Assembly (NCBI GenBank): GCA_008508345.1
Contig: QNGE01001689.1
Span: 45,266 to 109,265, forward strand
DNA length: 64,000 nt
Source of the DNA: Paragonimus westermani
Lineage: Eukaryota; Platyhelminthes; Trematoda; Plagiorchiida; Troglotrematidae
Reading direction: 5' to 3'
Part shown: positions 21,229 through 34,770 of the stretch, in pieces
Layout of the letters: the number at the start of each line of letters is the position of its first letter
Numbering within the stretch: the stretch's first letter is position 1
The notes under the pieces: generated by a model
The model's database searches: none
What the model was told of the DNA's origin: nothing
The model's input: only the letters and a program-made list of their open reading frames with translations
Position numbers and translations under genes: made by a program

Positions 21229-23961
21229 TCTGAAGGGAATGAACAGTTTCAAGAACTAGTTCGTTTGCGAATGCATTTCGAAATTATTCGGACTACAGAC
21301 ATTGTCTTTCTCCAGATCTTTATTATGTTTTTATTCCCGAATTTGGTGTGTTCTTTATGGTTATATAGCAGAGCATAATCTGTGATAGGTAATGCTTAAT
21401 TGGTGCATGTGATATTGTTGGATCGATGGTAACGGCGAAGTCTCATCCACGACTGTACATCACCTCAAAGAGCAACATCGAAATACAGACATGTGGTGAC
21501 CTGGAGTACAGAAGTGAAGTCGTTCACCCAGAGGTTGACCGAACAGGTCCGGTTCGTTTCACGAACTGGGGACCTCCAGACCCAAACGGACGGTAACTGC
21601 AAAAGTCCGATGAGGTTGCAGCTAATCAAACTCAGTCGCGTGAATGTTTTCATTCTTGGTTGGGAAGTACGTCAACTTAATGCTACGGTGACACTGGAAG
21701 CCGTAAGGAATCTGTTCTGTCAATGGCGTCTTAGTTCCTCTTACAGAGCAGTTGTCTGCAAGTTATGGCGCCTTGAAGTCAAATGTATGTAAACAAACTT
21801 TGCTACTTTTAGTGGCTGGATCCTGTCCCCTCCTGTTCTGTTTATTTTGTTCTGACCAGGCCTTGTTTCCTTTTGTGAGGACCACTTGTGTATTGCTGTC
21901 TATGATGATGAGATTGTTGCTGATGATGGTAACGAAAACAAGTGTGATGCACTTCCCTGGAAAATGCTGGAGGTCGACTGAAAATCCAGCTTCAACTACA
22001 TTTGTGTTATGAGGAACGAGTATACTAGCTAGAATTTGGCACGGTAAAATCGTAACTTACCATTTCCATTAATGTATTAACCGTTCAACACTAATAGAGT
22101 TTAATGAAAATAATCTGTTAAACATTTTTCTGTGATTACATAAATACGAATGAGGATTAACCACGGATTATTTCCATGAATTATTTGGTGGATTAGTTAA
22201 ACGGAGACTGTTTTATGGCCGTTCTCTAACTTCCGTGCACACAAAGCTGACCTGCCAGACATATCTAACGGTGTTCAGGTGTGCGTATCACAAATCCAAG
22301 TGGTCGCCACCGGTGGTGCAACCACAGACTAAACCAGAATATACCGGCAAGCCTTCCAAAAGAAACCAACGGAAGTCTTCTAGACAAAGCTATTCAAAAC
22401 AGACAATTCTTATCTTACCGTCATTCTATCCTCTTACACGTTGAAAGCGTAAAAGTCGATGTCAGTAAAAGGATTTGGTAGTTGAAATATACGTGCGTAC
22501 TTCAGCAGGGAAAGTGCACATTTTTCTGACAAACCTTAAAGCTACATTAAACATTTGTTAGCTAATAAACTCTGTCTTTTCTGTTTTCCAAGAACATATT
22601 GATAAAATTAACAGCTACTTCACAACGACTTGGTAGTGTCTGCTTTTTTAGTTATCTTGCCACAACTGCAGAACCACACGTTTCGGTTAGGATTTTGATG
22701 TGATGAATGGTTTGGTCAGGAGAAAGTGTGGATGAAAGACCTTATCGTGAGGGATTAAAGGACCACTTTAAAACGTGAACTATCGTTTTCCTGTAGCCGC
22801 AGGCGGCGATTTACTACAGTGGCTCGAAGCAACATGTTTTCTTGACATGACAAAGACGTTTCGCCAACACCTGTTCACTACCGCCAACGTTCCAGATTGT
22901 TCTGTGGACATGTACAGATTCTGCAATATCCTGATTAAGTTATATACATAAGCTTCCTGACAGATAACATATTCATCACCCAGTCAACATGAGTTTTACG
23001 GTGTCGGCTTAGAAAGAATCCCAGATTGTCTGTTGAAGTAACTCCATTCACGTTCACGGCTCACTTCCGGTTTTTTCTGCTTCTAATCAAGCCGAACTGG
23101 GTGTCTGCTCACCTGTAAGCTCCTGCATATTAAACATCTTCACGATATGTAAAACGTCCATGTAGGGACGGATGGAATCGTTTTGACAGTCAAATGAACA
23201 ATGCAACGTTACTTCACATCTTAATTTGTCGTTTGATCATAGAAGTCCGCGTAAAATCCTCGTGTATTTTTTGTAACGTTATCTGAGAAGTTATTTCTCT
23301 CACGAAGCAAGATCAGCAGAGAATGGTCTACATGATCACCTACCAACAACAGCAGTTGAATAGCATCTGCTGGTGCTGATGTATGTGTTGCTCACCCGTG
23401 CTAAATCACTCTAATGAAGTGAGCCTCTACTTTATAGTGCTAAGCAAGAATTGAGGACTATTCTCGGACTTTGTTCAATTCAAAAATCAGAAGTGATCAA
23501 ACTGCGCTTTCAACATATACATTGCAACTCTATTTGTTGCCCAAAACGTGCCTAGTCTATATCCCATATCGCGATGCGGAATGTGAGTCTAGATGCAGTC
23601 GTAGCAAAAACGTAATGCACCATCTGAAGCAGTTATTAGGTTCGTCGAGCCTCATTATCAAATAAGCTTAACCACCTAGTCCAACTGTCTAATGGGCGGT
23701 CAAATTTTAATCACAAAATTTCTAATGCATTACACAGTAGATCTGACGTTTTAACTTGTTTAAGTCGATAAGCTGATCGTACCAATTCTGTGAATCTATA
23801 AATATTTCACCCTTTCCGTATGCATTATGAAAACGTCCGGTTTTAGAATGCGCTTTATAAAAAGACTAAAGACTGTTTGCGAGATAAACATCGGGACCGA
23901 TCTTTGCTGCGTGTTAATGAAGAGAAAATGACCCTTTTTGGAAATTTCGGCGTTGCCAGCC
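21229..23961. other. No recognisable gene
   Basis: Frames of 60-100 codons at 21493-21792, 21752-22012, 22235-22481 and 23471-23665 have no domain resemblance. The part just before 23962 is where the palm N-terminus of PLE F should be, but I find no motif there. Confidence 0.5.
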
Positions 23962-24159
23962 TACAGACATCATGTAAGTTACACTAGCAATGTTAAACAA
24001 TTTTCACAAACTGTCAAAAACTGGTTAAAACGAAATGGTTCATCTTATGCATGCAAGAAAACAGTCTGTGGAATGGACCAGAATGACTGCTTACCTCTTA
24101 TAGACATTCTCATCAGCTGTAGAAACAAGAGGTCGTGGAAGCGATTCCTATGTGAATAG
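23962..24159 (+). pseudogene. PLE relic F: short RT palm fragment
   Basis: A continuous frame starts YRHHVSYT, aligned with the YRRYVDDT box of PLE reverse transcriptases with the catalytic aspartates replaced. It continues with SNVKQFSQTVKNW and then CGMDQNDCLPLIDILISCRN-KRSWKR, aligned with MEQN-CLPFLDILISRRN-DGSLKR. LPLIDIL/LPFLDIL matches FLDILLKR in element B. It stops at TAG 24157, and the expected YRK-WTGQYLHF is not readable downstream. It is about 66 residues of RT between the active-site box and the end of the palm. Confidence 0.75.
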
Positions 24160-27100
24160 ATAACTTTTACGTGAAATACCATCCTTAGTTCACCAGTTCT
24201 ACGTCACCAAGAATGAGACTTGTTAATGCAGACATTTTTTCCAAATACTTGACCCACCTACTTCTTTGTCGATCTAACTACCGAAACTTCAATAATAAAT
24301 GGCGAAACATTTGGTTAATGTAGATTCGACGTTACTTTCATGTTGTACAATCCCGTGCACCTGTCAGCTAGTTTCTTTCTATAAGGTGTACCGTGTTCAA
24401 ACCTCCATTTTTTTTCTCAGACCTCTTACGGTCGGGATTTGACATTCTGACACACTTTTTTGAGGCACGTGTTGACCAGAGTTCTGTTGATTAAATTATA
24501 TACAAATATCCAGATATATTTGATTGTGATTAGTGGACATTTTATGACCCAGCCATAAGTAAGCACACAATGACTGTCTTGTGAACTCCAACCAACTCCC
24601 AGAGTAGAGCATTCAAACATTGAATTTACACTAAGTAGTAAACTTGTTGTGCGGTATTCTGATTATCGGTAGACAGTAGGGAATTTAAAGGGGTACGAAG
24701 GGCACACCACTCATAATGGAACCCTAATAGTACGTGCAATACTGGTGGGTATTACCAGGGGCAAAATTCCAGCCCGGTATTTCATTTTGATGGGAACTGG
24801 TCATACTGCCTGTGGAAATTACGAAGCTGAAATCAGTTCGCAGCGATGTATAGTTAATGTGAACTTTATATACCCACAACAGTGTTGAATAATGACAGAC
24901 GGTTCGTAGGATTCCCTGGTAGGAACAGCTTTCTATAGACATCGGTGCCAGTCAACAAAACTGAACAGAGTAGAGTCTACGTTGAACTACGGTCGGGTAG
25001 TAGGGTGGTTCTGTTTGAAACTGCAAACTATATGACATCATCGGTTAGAGTTACCGACACTGCTTCTAAGACTGTAGCCTCTGATCGTACTAACGTGTAA
25101 CCGCCGTGTATAAAAGGGAAAGATCATTTTTTGTTGACTCCAGCACATGTGGCAGTTTACAATTTGTATATCTCCGGTGAACGTAACTCTAGCAGAACCT
25201 AGGGGTATTAAAATTTGGTTACCTAGAAAATTTCGCCCAAAGAAAGCGCGATTTTGTCTGCAGTGTCAAACTCACGCATTCTAAAAACAAACATTTCCAG
25301 CGTCGTTGGTCATCAGATGTTCAGCAGTACGAATTACCCAATTTGTTGAACACTCTGATATGTGTAGAATCACGCTAATCAGATGTTCCTGTGTGTCTAT
25401 GATGTGCTCCTTGCTTGCGATGTCAAACCAGCAATTGTGTATGGAAGTAAATATGGGGGCTCTTCTGTGGGCCCAGTATCATGGAAGTCTAGTAAACGTT
25501 CCACCAAGTGTTCTTTCATTTCACTGGTATTCTCACTGTACGCTCGAGTATCGAGTCGTCTGTAATGAATCTTCTGCAGCAAGCAAAACATTCTCTCTAC
25601 AAACAGTGGACGAAACTTTGCTGAAGGAAATTTTTTAATTGAACTGACTTGATATTGAAATGTTCTCATTCAACGTGAAGTAATGAGGCAGCGTTCACGT
25701 AATACTCCGTCACATCTCTGTTCACTGATCTGAGGTATTGTCAACAAAGGACTACAGCATTAGCTTCCCTGCGACAACCAGTTTATGCAGTGACGTATGC
25801 ACTTCGAAATCTTTGCGTGTTCGACAGACTAAACTTTCCGGTATAACTGATAAGGGGTTCGAATTTTAAATGGATAAAAGCCAGTCCGAAACTCCACTAT
25901 TTTGGAGAAGTAGCCGGGCCTTCGTTAAGTATGTCCGCAAGGTGAGAAACCGTTTTGCTGGAAGTTGTGGATAATTTGCAAATTGAACAGATGAAGGGGT
26001 AAAGTACGCGCGCTGGAGAATGCATCCGGAGGAGGCATCGTGTTAATTATTTGGGTTGATTGCTGCACCTGTTTTAATGACTCGAAATAAAGCATCAAGC
26101 TCATCCAGAGCAGATTTACGGTTTACAGTCAAGCAAACATAGTATCTCTGGCGAGTCCTTGATGTCTCGAGAGACCGCGACGGTGACATCTTTCTATTTT
26201 AATCATATATCATTGTAAACAGCTGAAATTTTGAACTAGACTATTGTTCAGGTTGCTCATTATTTTTTTGAGAGTTTTATTGTGAGAGTGTGTATTTTGT
26301 TTGTTCTTGTTTGCCACTGGCGAAGGAGTGCCAAATACACACAACCTGCTTCTTCATTCTTAGTGCAATATTTCAGTCTAACTTGTTTTTCCGTAGACTA
26401 CTGCTGGAATAATGAAGATAGGCTTTGTGGTGAACAGTTCATCTCTGTGTTTGTTAGCTACACGGACATTTCATTTGCCCAGAAAATTGTGTAACACTCG
26501 GTAAACGGCCCAGATGAACCCAGGAACCTGTTGGTTCTCATTCCATTACGTTTACGAACAATTATTTCAAAATACGTAAGTGCCGATTACATATATCTTC
26601 TCTCTGTTCAGGGTCTTCCCAAATCTGAATATCGTCTTCACCACATTGAAACCCCTCAAGATGGGAATGAATAGCAATCGGTGATCCGGAACTACGAATT
26701 CCGTTTTGTCACGAGTTCACATTCGTAGGAAAATATCTCAACCGATGCATTTCTTACACCTGTCGGTTACAATTTATTGCGCCGAATCACAGTATCACCG
26801 GGATACATGTTGCCTTGAAGATGCCCATCATCCAGTGTGTAAGTGATACAGTTCTCCAAAGTCATCAGACAGCACAAATGTTGCCAGTTCCAAACTTGGG
26901 GTACAAAATCATCAAATATGACCAAAAAACATGCGGAGCGTTGGCGCTACAACGCAGTGGTTTTCCTTAGGTTTATCCGAGCGACCCAAGTGAAACAGAT
27001 TTGGGACTGTCCGTCTGGACAATCACCGGAACGGAGGACAGAAATACCGTGAAATGCAACTTGTTCTCCCACTTGTTGGTACCGGATGCTGGCCCTTGTC

Positions 27101-30100
27101 GGGTGTAAGGCTATGATAGTGTTAGAGACGAAGTTTAACATTCAAAGCCATAATATTGACGTTTATAGTAGAGAAACCCCCAGAAAGAGCCTCTACAAGT
27201 CTCTAGATCACAAGAAAAAGGATGTCAACCCCTCCACAATTATCCGAGTAATCTCAACCAAGCCCTAAAGTGTACTGTGTAATCCAATGTAGTTTTCGGA
27301 AGCGTAAGAGTGAATGATGGACAGTAGATCAAAGTACGCATTGGTAGCAGGCTCTTTTTGGTCCACAATCGGGCTGATAAATGTTCGTATGTCTAAACAA
27401 CTGGCTTATTGTTACAGTTTACCATGGAAAATTTAATTTTCCCATAAAAACAACTAAATATTCACATTTCAAGCATGGGTTATGATATTGGTTTGGAACG
27501 AACGGCTCGCCTAGACATTGAATATGGACAAACAAGAAACATGAAACCAACAGTTTAGTATCGTATTTTGACAACCCACTTTCAAACTAACGGCGCAAAT
27601 TCTGGATTGAATATCCGTTGCAAAAACAACAACACTGTGGTCACTGGACGATCAATTTTTGGTTCCACCTGTCGACATGATGATTATGTTTTTCATGGAG
27701 GTGTCCAAGTTTTGTTTTCGCATTCATTAATAACAAACAAGTAGACAGTTGAATGAATAACGCAAATGGTATTGATACACCGATTTTATCAGAAAGAAAT
27801 AACGAGGCATGTAACTTTTCTTTTTGTTTCCAGAGGTAATTCAACTTTCAGACAAGCACCTGGTTTTCGAAACATTGATATTTCGAGTCTCAATTGATTC
27901 TCTTAGTAAAAAAGAAATCAGAGAACAATTTTATACGTTGCGTCTTTTTGACAACTTCCGGCATAAACTATTCCCTACCAGGCTTTGCTGGTTTACCTAT
28001 TACGGAGCTGAATAGCTATTAGTAGTCAACAAGCCAAAATGAATAACCACACACAAGTGAACAAGGCTGTCCAAGACGATCTCATATTGGCGAGTTTTTT
28101 TAAATTCGGGCATCTGACACAATACGCAAAATAATTATTCAGTATGGAAAGCGCAGATGAAGTTCAGCTCCCTGCAGTGACAAGGAACTAAGCTATCAAC
28201 GAACTTTACCGGAAGTGAGACACGGGTTTGGTGCTCATTCTCCAAAAGATTTAGCCGACTTATATAAAAATGGAAAATATTCGGTTTGTTGTGATTGGCG
28301 TCCGATTCGTACAATGGGAGTCGCGTAGTGCTCATTAACTGATGGCAAAACGCGAAAAGCATACTTGCGAGGAGTGTGGTGGATCACACAGCCCCTTGAT
28401 TTTTGGAACATTGTCATTTATAAAATTCCTCGTTAGCCAACGTTTTCATGACAGTCAGAGAATTCTTGGAGTTTTTTGAAGACTCGAACCTCAAATTTGC
28501 CGAATAACGAAGGACTACCTTGCAGGTATGTCAACAAGCTAAGACGAATTCATCATCGGGCTTCAGACAGGTTTGGGGCTTATGACAGATGTCCATCGAA
28601 CCTCCGCTGTTCCACTATGGACAGAGGGATCTGTAAGGCCTCTTTAGACATCGAAACCGTGAACTCAGAATGAACTCTGACAACCTAGGAATGCGGATAT
28701 TTATAAATGCTTACAGAAATTTGACTTCGGAGACCAGACTGTGAAGAATGCAACAGTCAACTTTGTTTTGGTTCGCAAGGAAGCCAGAACATGCTGAATA
28801 GTTTAGAAATTTAGTTCGTCATAAGCGCATGACAGACAAGTTTTAAGCTTCGGGTGGCATTTAACGGATGGTAAAACACTGTGTTTGCTCTTGCTGTTGA
28901 AACTTATCAAAAGATTCATGTGCCCTTGTTGAAGAATCGCCTCTTAAGTAGGTTCCAATGACATCACAAACAATGGAAGTCGAGTTTGGACGACAGTTAC
29001 CAAGGTATGCCACCTACGACGCTGGTAAGACCCTATTAATTTTGTGAACGACCGAGCATATAACTCATATGCAATAGTAGTCTTATTGTGCGGTTGGGTA
29101 GCTTGGCTGCTAATGATATATGACCTAAACCATCGATGATCCAGAAGTGTAGGCGGCATATCATGGAGACACTGTGTTTGCAGTGACGAAATTTTGCACG
29201 CACACTGTCACCCACTCGGTGTAGTAATATCTCCTAGTACGCTCAGTTAGCATGGACGGGTTTCACAACCGCTGGCTTACCACTTCGGTTTTCTTTCCAC
29301 TACAAAGAATAAGTCGCAAATAGCGATCAGCTATCAATTAGGTGTCTTTGGTTTCGGGTAATATACCTTTAGCTTTGACGTTCGCCCCACTAATGCGTTC
29401 ATAGCATTCTGGCTAGAATCCAAAGGTCAGTGAACAGAGTTTACTAATTACAGACATTTGACAGCGAAGAAAATGCACATTGATGTTGAAATCTGTGCAT
29501 TCTAGCGGGTAATTTAACTCTCACACCATGTGCTCCTGCACCCTCTGATTAACCACCCCCCATTAATTGTTTTTTACCTTTTGTAACTCATGTAGCAATT
29601 CATGTTAAATAAAAAGCCACCATGCTGCCGTTCAGATCCGCCTGTTTTTCTCACGACAATTTGGGCTGATGAACAGCTCGGAGTTTGCGTCCGTGTGAAT
29701 GATTTTCAGTTTATTGCATGTGAATCGGTACAAAAATTAGGAGTCTTAGGGATAAAAGTCTGCTTTTCATCGCTGTACGGTGAAGGAAAAATGTGAAAGA
29801 ATGCAAAAGAATGATAATTCGAACGAAAGTGATTATTTTGAGATTTTAATTAACAGAGAAATGATAGGGTAGAAATACAAGTGTGGATGGCAGAAATGGA
29901 ATCGAAAACACAGTCTAGCAAGCTTATAAGGAGGAATCCTGAATGTACACCATGCAACAGATGAAAGATCGGGCGTTGTTTAATTTCAGTGGAATGCTTC
30001 GAATGCCCATACTGTTGATGCACTGATTCCTTTTTTCCTATAGAACATTGGCATCGAACCGGCGTTTGAACTTATCACTTGTCGATACTACCATGATGGA

Positions 30101-33100
30101 CTGTAACAAGGTGTTCTAGGTTCGGTATTCCCAGGTTTAACAGGTACAGTTGAAATGAGGCTCTTACGTTTGAGTTTGTCCATATTAGTGATGTTTTAAT
30201 AAAACGACTACGAATTTGATCGAGTGGATAGGCAATCCATATGTCACTGTGTCGAAAGATATCGATTTGTAGCTTATGGAGAAAATTGCTCATGGGATAG
30301 ATTCTAAGTTCGGGAAGTCTGTTACTTTACGCGATTAGCAATAAATTATGGCTTACTTGTCTAGGAGAGTTTGGATAAAACTCTTTCAATCATGTGGCAG
30401 TTGTGTTTGTACATCCACACCCAATCGCCTGTGTAATGTGTGTGCGATCACCGGAAATGTTTGCCGTTAGATTATACAAAGTTTCAACTGATTCGCTCCG
30501 ACCGGAAACCACCAATAACCTGAATCTTGTTAGGTGTGGACTTCCGAAAAAGCTGTGGACACGTTTTTTTATTGTGAACAAATGCTGTTGTGTTACAGCA
30601 CAGTCAATAAAGATGGTGGTTTTATTGAAGACTGTGTCTATCCGCATAGGTGAATGAGGAGCAATTTGGCGTCAAATTACGTAACAAATCTCCCGTCACA
30701 AGCGATGCACATAACGGTGGTAGCCAAGCCTGTGACAGCTTTGGCTCATGGCGCTATAGGTTACTGGTTCGATCCACAGTATGACTTACATCTGCCTGAA
30801 GAGACCAAACGAGAACGGAACCAGTCACAAAGTATCAGTTTGAGGGTGAGCACTGAGAATTGTTATACAGGGTAGATACTATGCATGCCAGCGATCTGGT
30901 GAATAAAAGATGAGAAGTAACCATGGTGAATAGTTCAAAGGTAGATTATTAGCTGTCGTTTTTATTGCGTCCTGAATTCTGCCTGGATACCTCGGTCAGT
31001 CTGAATAATGTTTCAAGTAGAGCTCCCCACACCATTACTTGTCAAATGTGTGAATGAATTTGGTCAAGAGTAACTCAAAACATATTCTTCATATACGAAT
31101 AATTTCACTTCATCGCAGCAGAGTGTACCGGCTACACTATCTAAGTCATACTTATTGTTCTAAACCCGATAGAGAATATTGACTTCATACTGAATTGACG
31201 TGCACAGCATCACGCTCGTAACTGGAGCTACAACGGCAAGTGGACAAGTTCCCAGCAGCGAGCTTGAATCTGCTTTTATTCATTTGTGAGAAAATGCCAA
31301 ACAAGTGTGCCGAGATTTTGAGACCAAAAGGAAGTAGCACAACATGTTTGTTTACTCCAATACACAGTGTACTCTAAAAAAAGTGTCGTATTTCTCTGTT
31401 ACAGTCAACTATGCGACTTTTTTTCATCATTACAACAGAAGACAACTGAGGTCGGATAGCTCCCCGCCATAATGAGGTCCAGTGACTGCACTTAACCAAA
31501 AAAATCGCGGTATTTTGCAAAGTACGACCATAAGCGTATCACACTGTTGGATGGTATTCGAATTGTTTTGAGACTTGTTCCTGTAAGACTACGGTTTACT
31601 AGTGCTTCTATAAATTCCGTACACATTTAGTATGTACGTAAAAAAATTCATTCTCACATTTGGTAAACAGAAAAAAAGCGAATGCAACGTGTGTAGCCAA
31701 AATTCTGGATCAGTGAAATTCTCAATCATGTCGCGGAGTTTATGTACACAAACAACGATCGAATATTGAGAAATTAATTCCAGCCTGATGACTGAAAACG
31801 GACTGATGCATTTGGCATCGCCCATCTGTATATATAAGCACGTGCACTCGTCTTCCGTAACCATTGCTTAAAATTGTTTCACTCCTATCGAGTGGGCACA
31901 CACTCAGCTACTGTGAGCAAACTCTAATTGGATTAGATCATCGTCTTAACCGTTTTCGTGTTTAGGCCATGACAGCTATGCAGCAGTGGCTAGCTCTGAA
32001 GGGTGAAGTGTTCTGCAGTGTACTTCAAGATGCACATTCGAACCAGAAGTTGTTGGCAGATAGACATAAAATTGTGATAGACCATTTCCGAAAACAGCAA
32101 CTAACCTAACTACACAATTATTAACAGACAGTTCCCTGACAGTTATGAGGGACCTGACGTGTATACAATGGGCATCGCTCAAGTATGCCCGTCACTGTTA
32201 ATTCAAATAGACTTTTCATTCAGCACTCTTCAGAGAGAAGTACTATAATTGTTTTTGTTGGCGTTAGCCCTGGTAGGTTGAGCATGGCCTCACTCAGCGT
32301 GAAGTCGGTGTCGGGGAAAGTGTTGTTACGTCTCCACAAGAAAGTGGGCCATAGTCCAAACCAGTCCGAGGCAGAATATGCATTACAGATGAGTTTTAAC
32401 AAAAGATCAGCCGGAGTTTGTTTTTTTAAATAGCGGACTGAAATTTATACATGAATGCGTAAGCCGTGATCGAGTGTCAGCGGTTCTTCATTTGTATGTG
32501 AAGTTGAGGTAGCTAATTTGACAGCTGCGTTCGATGTGGTGGGGCTCCTTTGTCTGTTACACTTTGCGCACCGCTGCCTTTTACTAACTCAGTGGCGTTG
32601 GTGAACGAAAGCTGCTCAAATTAACCTGTTTTGTATGAACGAAAGCACGCTAGGATCACGATATTTTATGCAGATAGGGACTGTCAAGTATGCACATCTC
32701 TTGATATCTTTCAATGTGCTGTAGTTAACGTTGCGTTTCATCAGATCAAACTTGGGATATATTTTGGATTCTTCGTCTGACTGCCTTACAACCTACAACA
32801 CAGCATCAGGTTTTGAATGCGGTTTTTGACAATCCAGCACACTCGACCCAATCTAGGTAGCTTAATGTGATATGCCACGCTTCACAGCCCCGCCACTCCT
32901 GTTCCGTTCCAACCTTCTGCAGTGACATGCTGTTGTGTATGACCAATAGACAGACAGAATTTTATGCCGGTAGTTGTACAAATGAAATGTTGTTTGCTTA
33001 TTTCGTTTGATGTTTGATTTATGACTGTCTGTGTCAGCCATTATCCGTCTGTTCTGTCGTACGCACATCTGTTCCATAGGTGATATTTAGTCGTAGACAT

Positions 33101-33660
33101 TTCTATGGAAATATTTAATTTAATCTTGGTTTCTATAAAGTTCAACGTAAACAGCGGGATGAAAATTTGTGGACGGTGATGTTTGTTTAGACTCACCGTT
33201 AGCCGACACTAAAAAGTGAATTCATGCAGATGAGGAGCAGATTTGTCTGAAGCAGCCTGAAGTCAACGAAATTTTGTTAAAGTTGTACAACGTGGACTTA
33301 TTTCCATAGCAAACACAGAAACCAAATTATCAACATGACATAGCTATAACAACAAAGATGCCTGAATTACACAGGCTGCTATCAAATCTCCTTAATTTAC
33401 AGTCTTTTCTAAAGCACTTGCTTAATTCAGTCATTTTTCCTTGGTTTGCTGATTTCGACGATCACAAAGATGGTTCAGGTGTTGTTGAGAAAAAAACAAT
33501 AAGGATTCGGACTACGGTTCGTGCTGTTACCCAATGAACTCTATTTATGACACTTCACGAAACATATTTATAATGTCCAGCGATAAACTGAGAACCTGAA
33601 GCGAATAATTTCACTCTATTTTCACATAATTGCTGGAAAAAAGCGGTTAAAACATGGATA
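24160..33660. other. No recognisable gene
   Basis: About 9.5 kb contains only short frames (up to 110 codons at 25306-25638), none with a recognisable domain. A sequence resembling a tRNA A/B box pair near 30720-30775 does not fold as a tRNA. I see no PLE or SINE-like copy in this stretch. Confidence 0.45.
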
Positions 33661-33692
33661 CCAGTTTTCGTGTTCTAACTTTCTCGTTGAAA
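33661..33692 (+). repeat. Relative of the inverted-repeat arm at 21179-21228
   Basis: CCAGTTTTCGTGTTCTAAC is identical to the reverse complement of bases 21045-21063 in the left arm, and the following TCT-GTT-AAA also aligns. Similarity does not extend clearly on either side. It indicates a dispersed family of low copy number. Confidence 0.45.
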
Positions 33693-34735
33693 CTGTTCAC
33701 GGGAACTAATTGCCTCAAAGTATGCTTAAGCTAACATATCATCTTGAATACATGTCAAGTTCACTGGGGAGACTATTACTATCAACTGATTGAGGCCAGT
33801 TGTTTAAAGATAGACTGTTAAGTTGAAATACAAGGAAGATTTAGTTTCTTCATACGACAAACTTCGTCGTAGCGTACATTTCCCTGTTAATTCTGTGTGC
33901 GTGCTGGTAACCCGTGTAGTGAATCTCGAGAAACCCAACCGGATCAATAATCACTTATAAGCTTTGATAATGAATGAGTTCACTTGACTATTGTTATCTG
34001 TGGTTTGAACGCAAACATTTTAGATAGTAATGGCACCACAACAATGTCTACTTTTGCATGAGACTTTCGGGGGACTGTTCACAATATTATCACTGGGAAA
34101 CTAGAGCTGATTCATTTTGTTGAGTACCAGGACACCAACGAATGTATCGATTCGTGCCTAAGGCATAAAGCAAAACCAGTGCTACAGTTTGACGCGTGAG
34201 GATGCTATCAGTTTCTGGTTTATCATACTCTGATTTTTCACCCATCTGAACCGCTATTAAGTTAACTGAAGTTACACTATCCATCGTGACGGCAGTGTTT
34301 CATTAACGAAATTCCTGAACAATTTAAAATGGAACCAGTGTATTTTTTGAAGGGCGCCAGTGGAAAAATTGCTTTTTCAGGTGATTATGGGTGTAGACTG
34401 TTCAGCAATCACAAGCCACTCATTTTCATCGGTGAACAAAATTAAAATAGCTTAGTTGGGCTGAATCACATCTCATTTTTTACCCTGCACAATTGCAGTG
34501 GACGTCAGGTTGCTACGATTTACAAGCTATTGGTGTTTAAACGAAAATTATTGCTTGCTGAAATAGATACACATTGCGACTGCGCTCTTTAGTTCACTGA
34601 TTTCGTTTACCTACGAACCTATGAAATTGTAAACTGCTGCCATGCATGCTGTTTGTCGGACATCAGCTCGAGTGAATTAATTTGATCAATCTTCTAAGAC
34701 TCGGTGTGAAATTTTCTGTCATCCTTATATTAGAA

Positions 34736-34770
34736 GTCTGGAAGTGACCGCAATCTTCAGACTTCCAGAC
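34736..34770. repeat. Small perfect hairpin, 10-bp arms
   Basis: GTCTGGAAGT (34736-34745) and ACTTCCAGAC (34761-34770) are exact reverse complements around a 15-nt loop. No T-run or other signal follows it. A chance event is possible at this arm length. Confidence 0.5.

Noticed and set aside
27001..27020. TGTCC/GGACA hairpin
   Set aside because: Five-base arms are common by chance.
30720..30790. tRNA gene candidate (TAGCCAAGCCTG ... GGTTCGATCC)
   Set aside because: Box-A- and box-B-like strings are present at a plausible spacing, but the T arm does not pair and no acceptor or D stem can be drawn.
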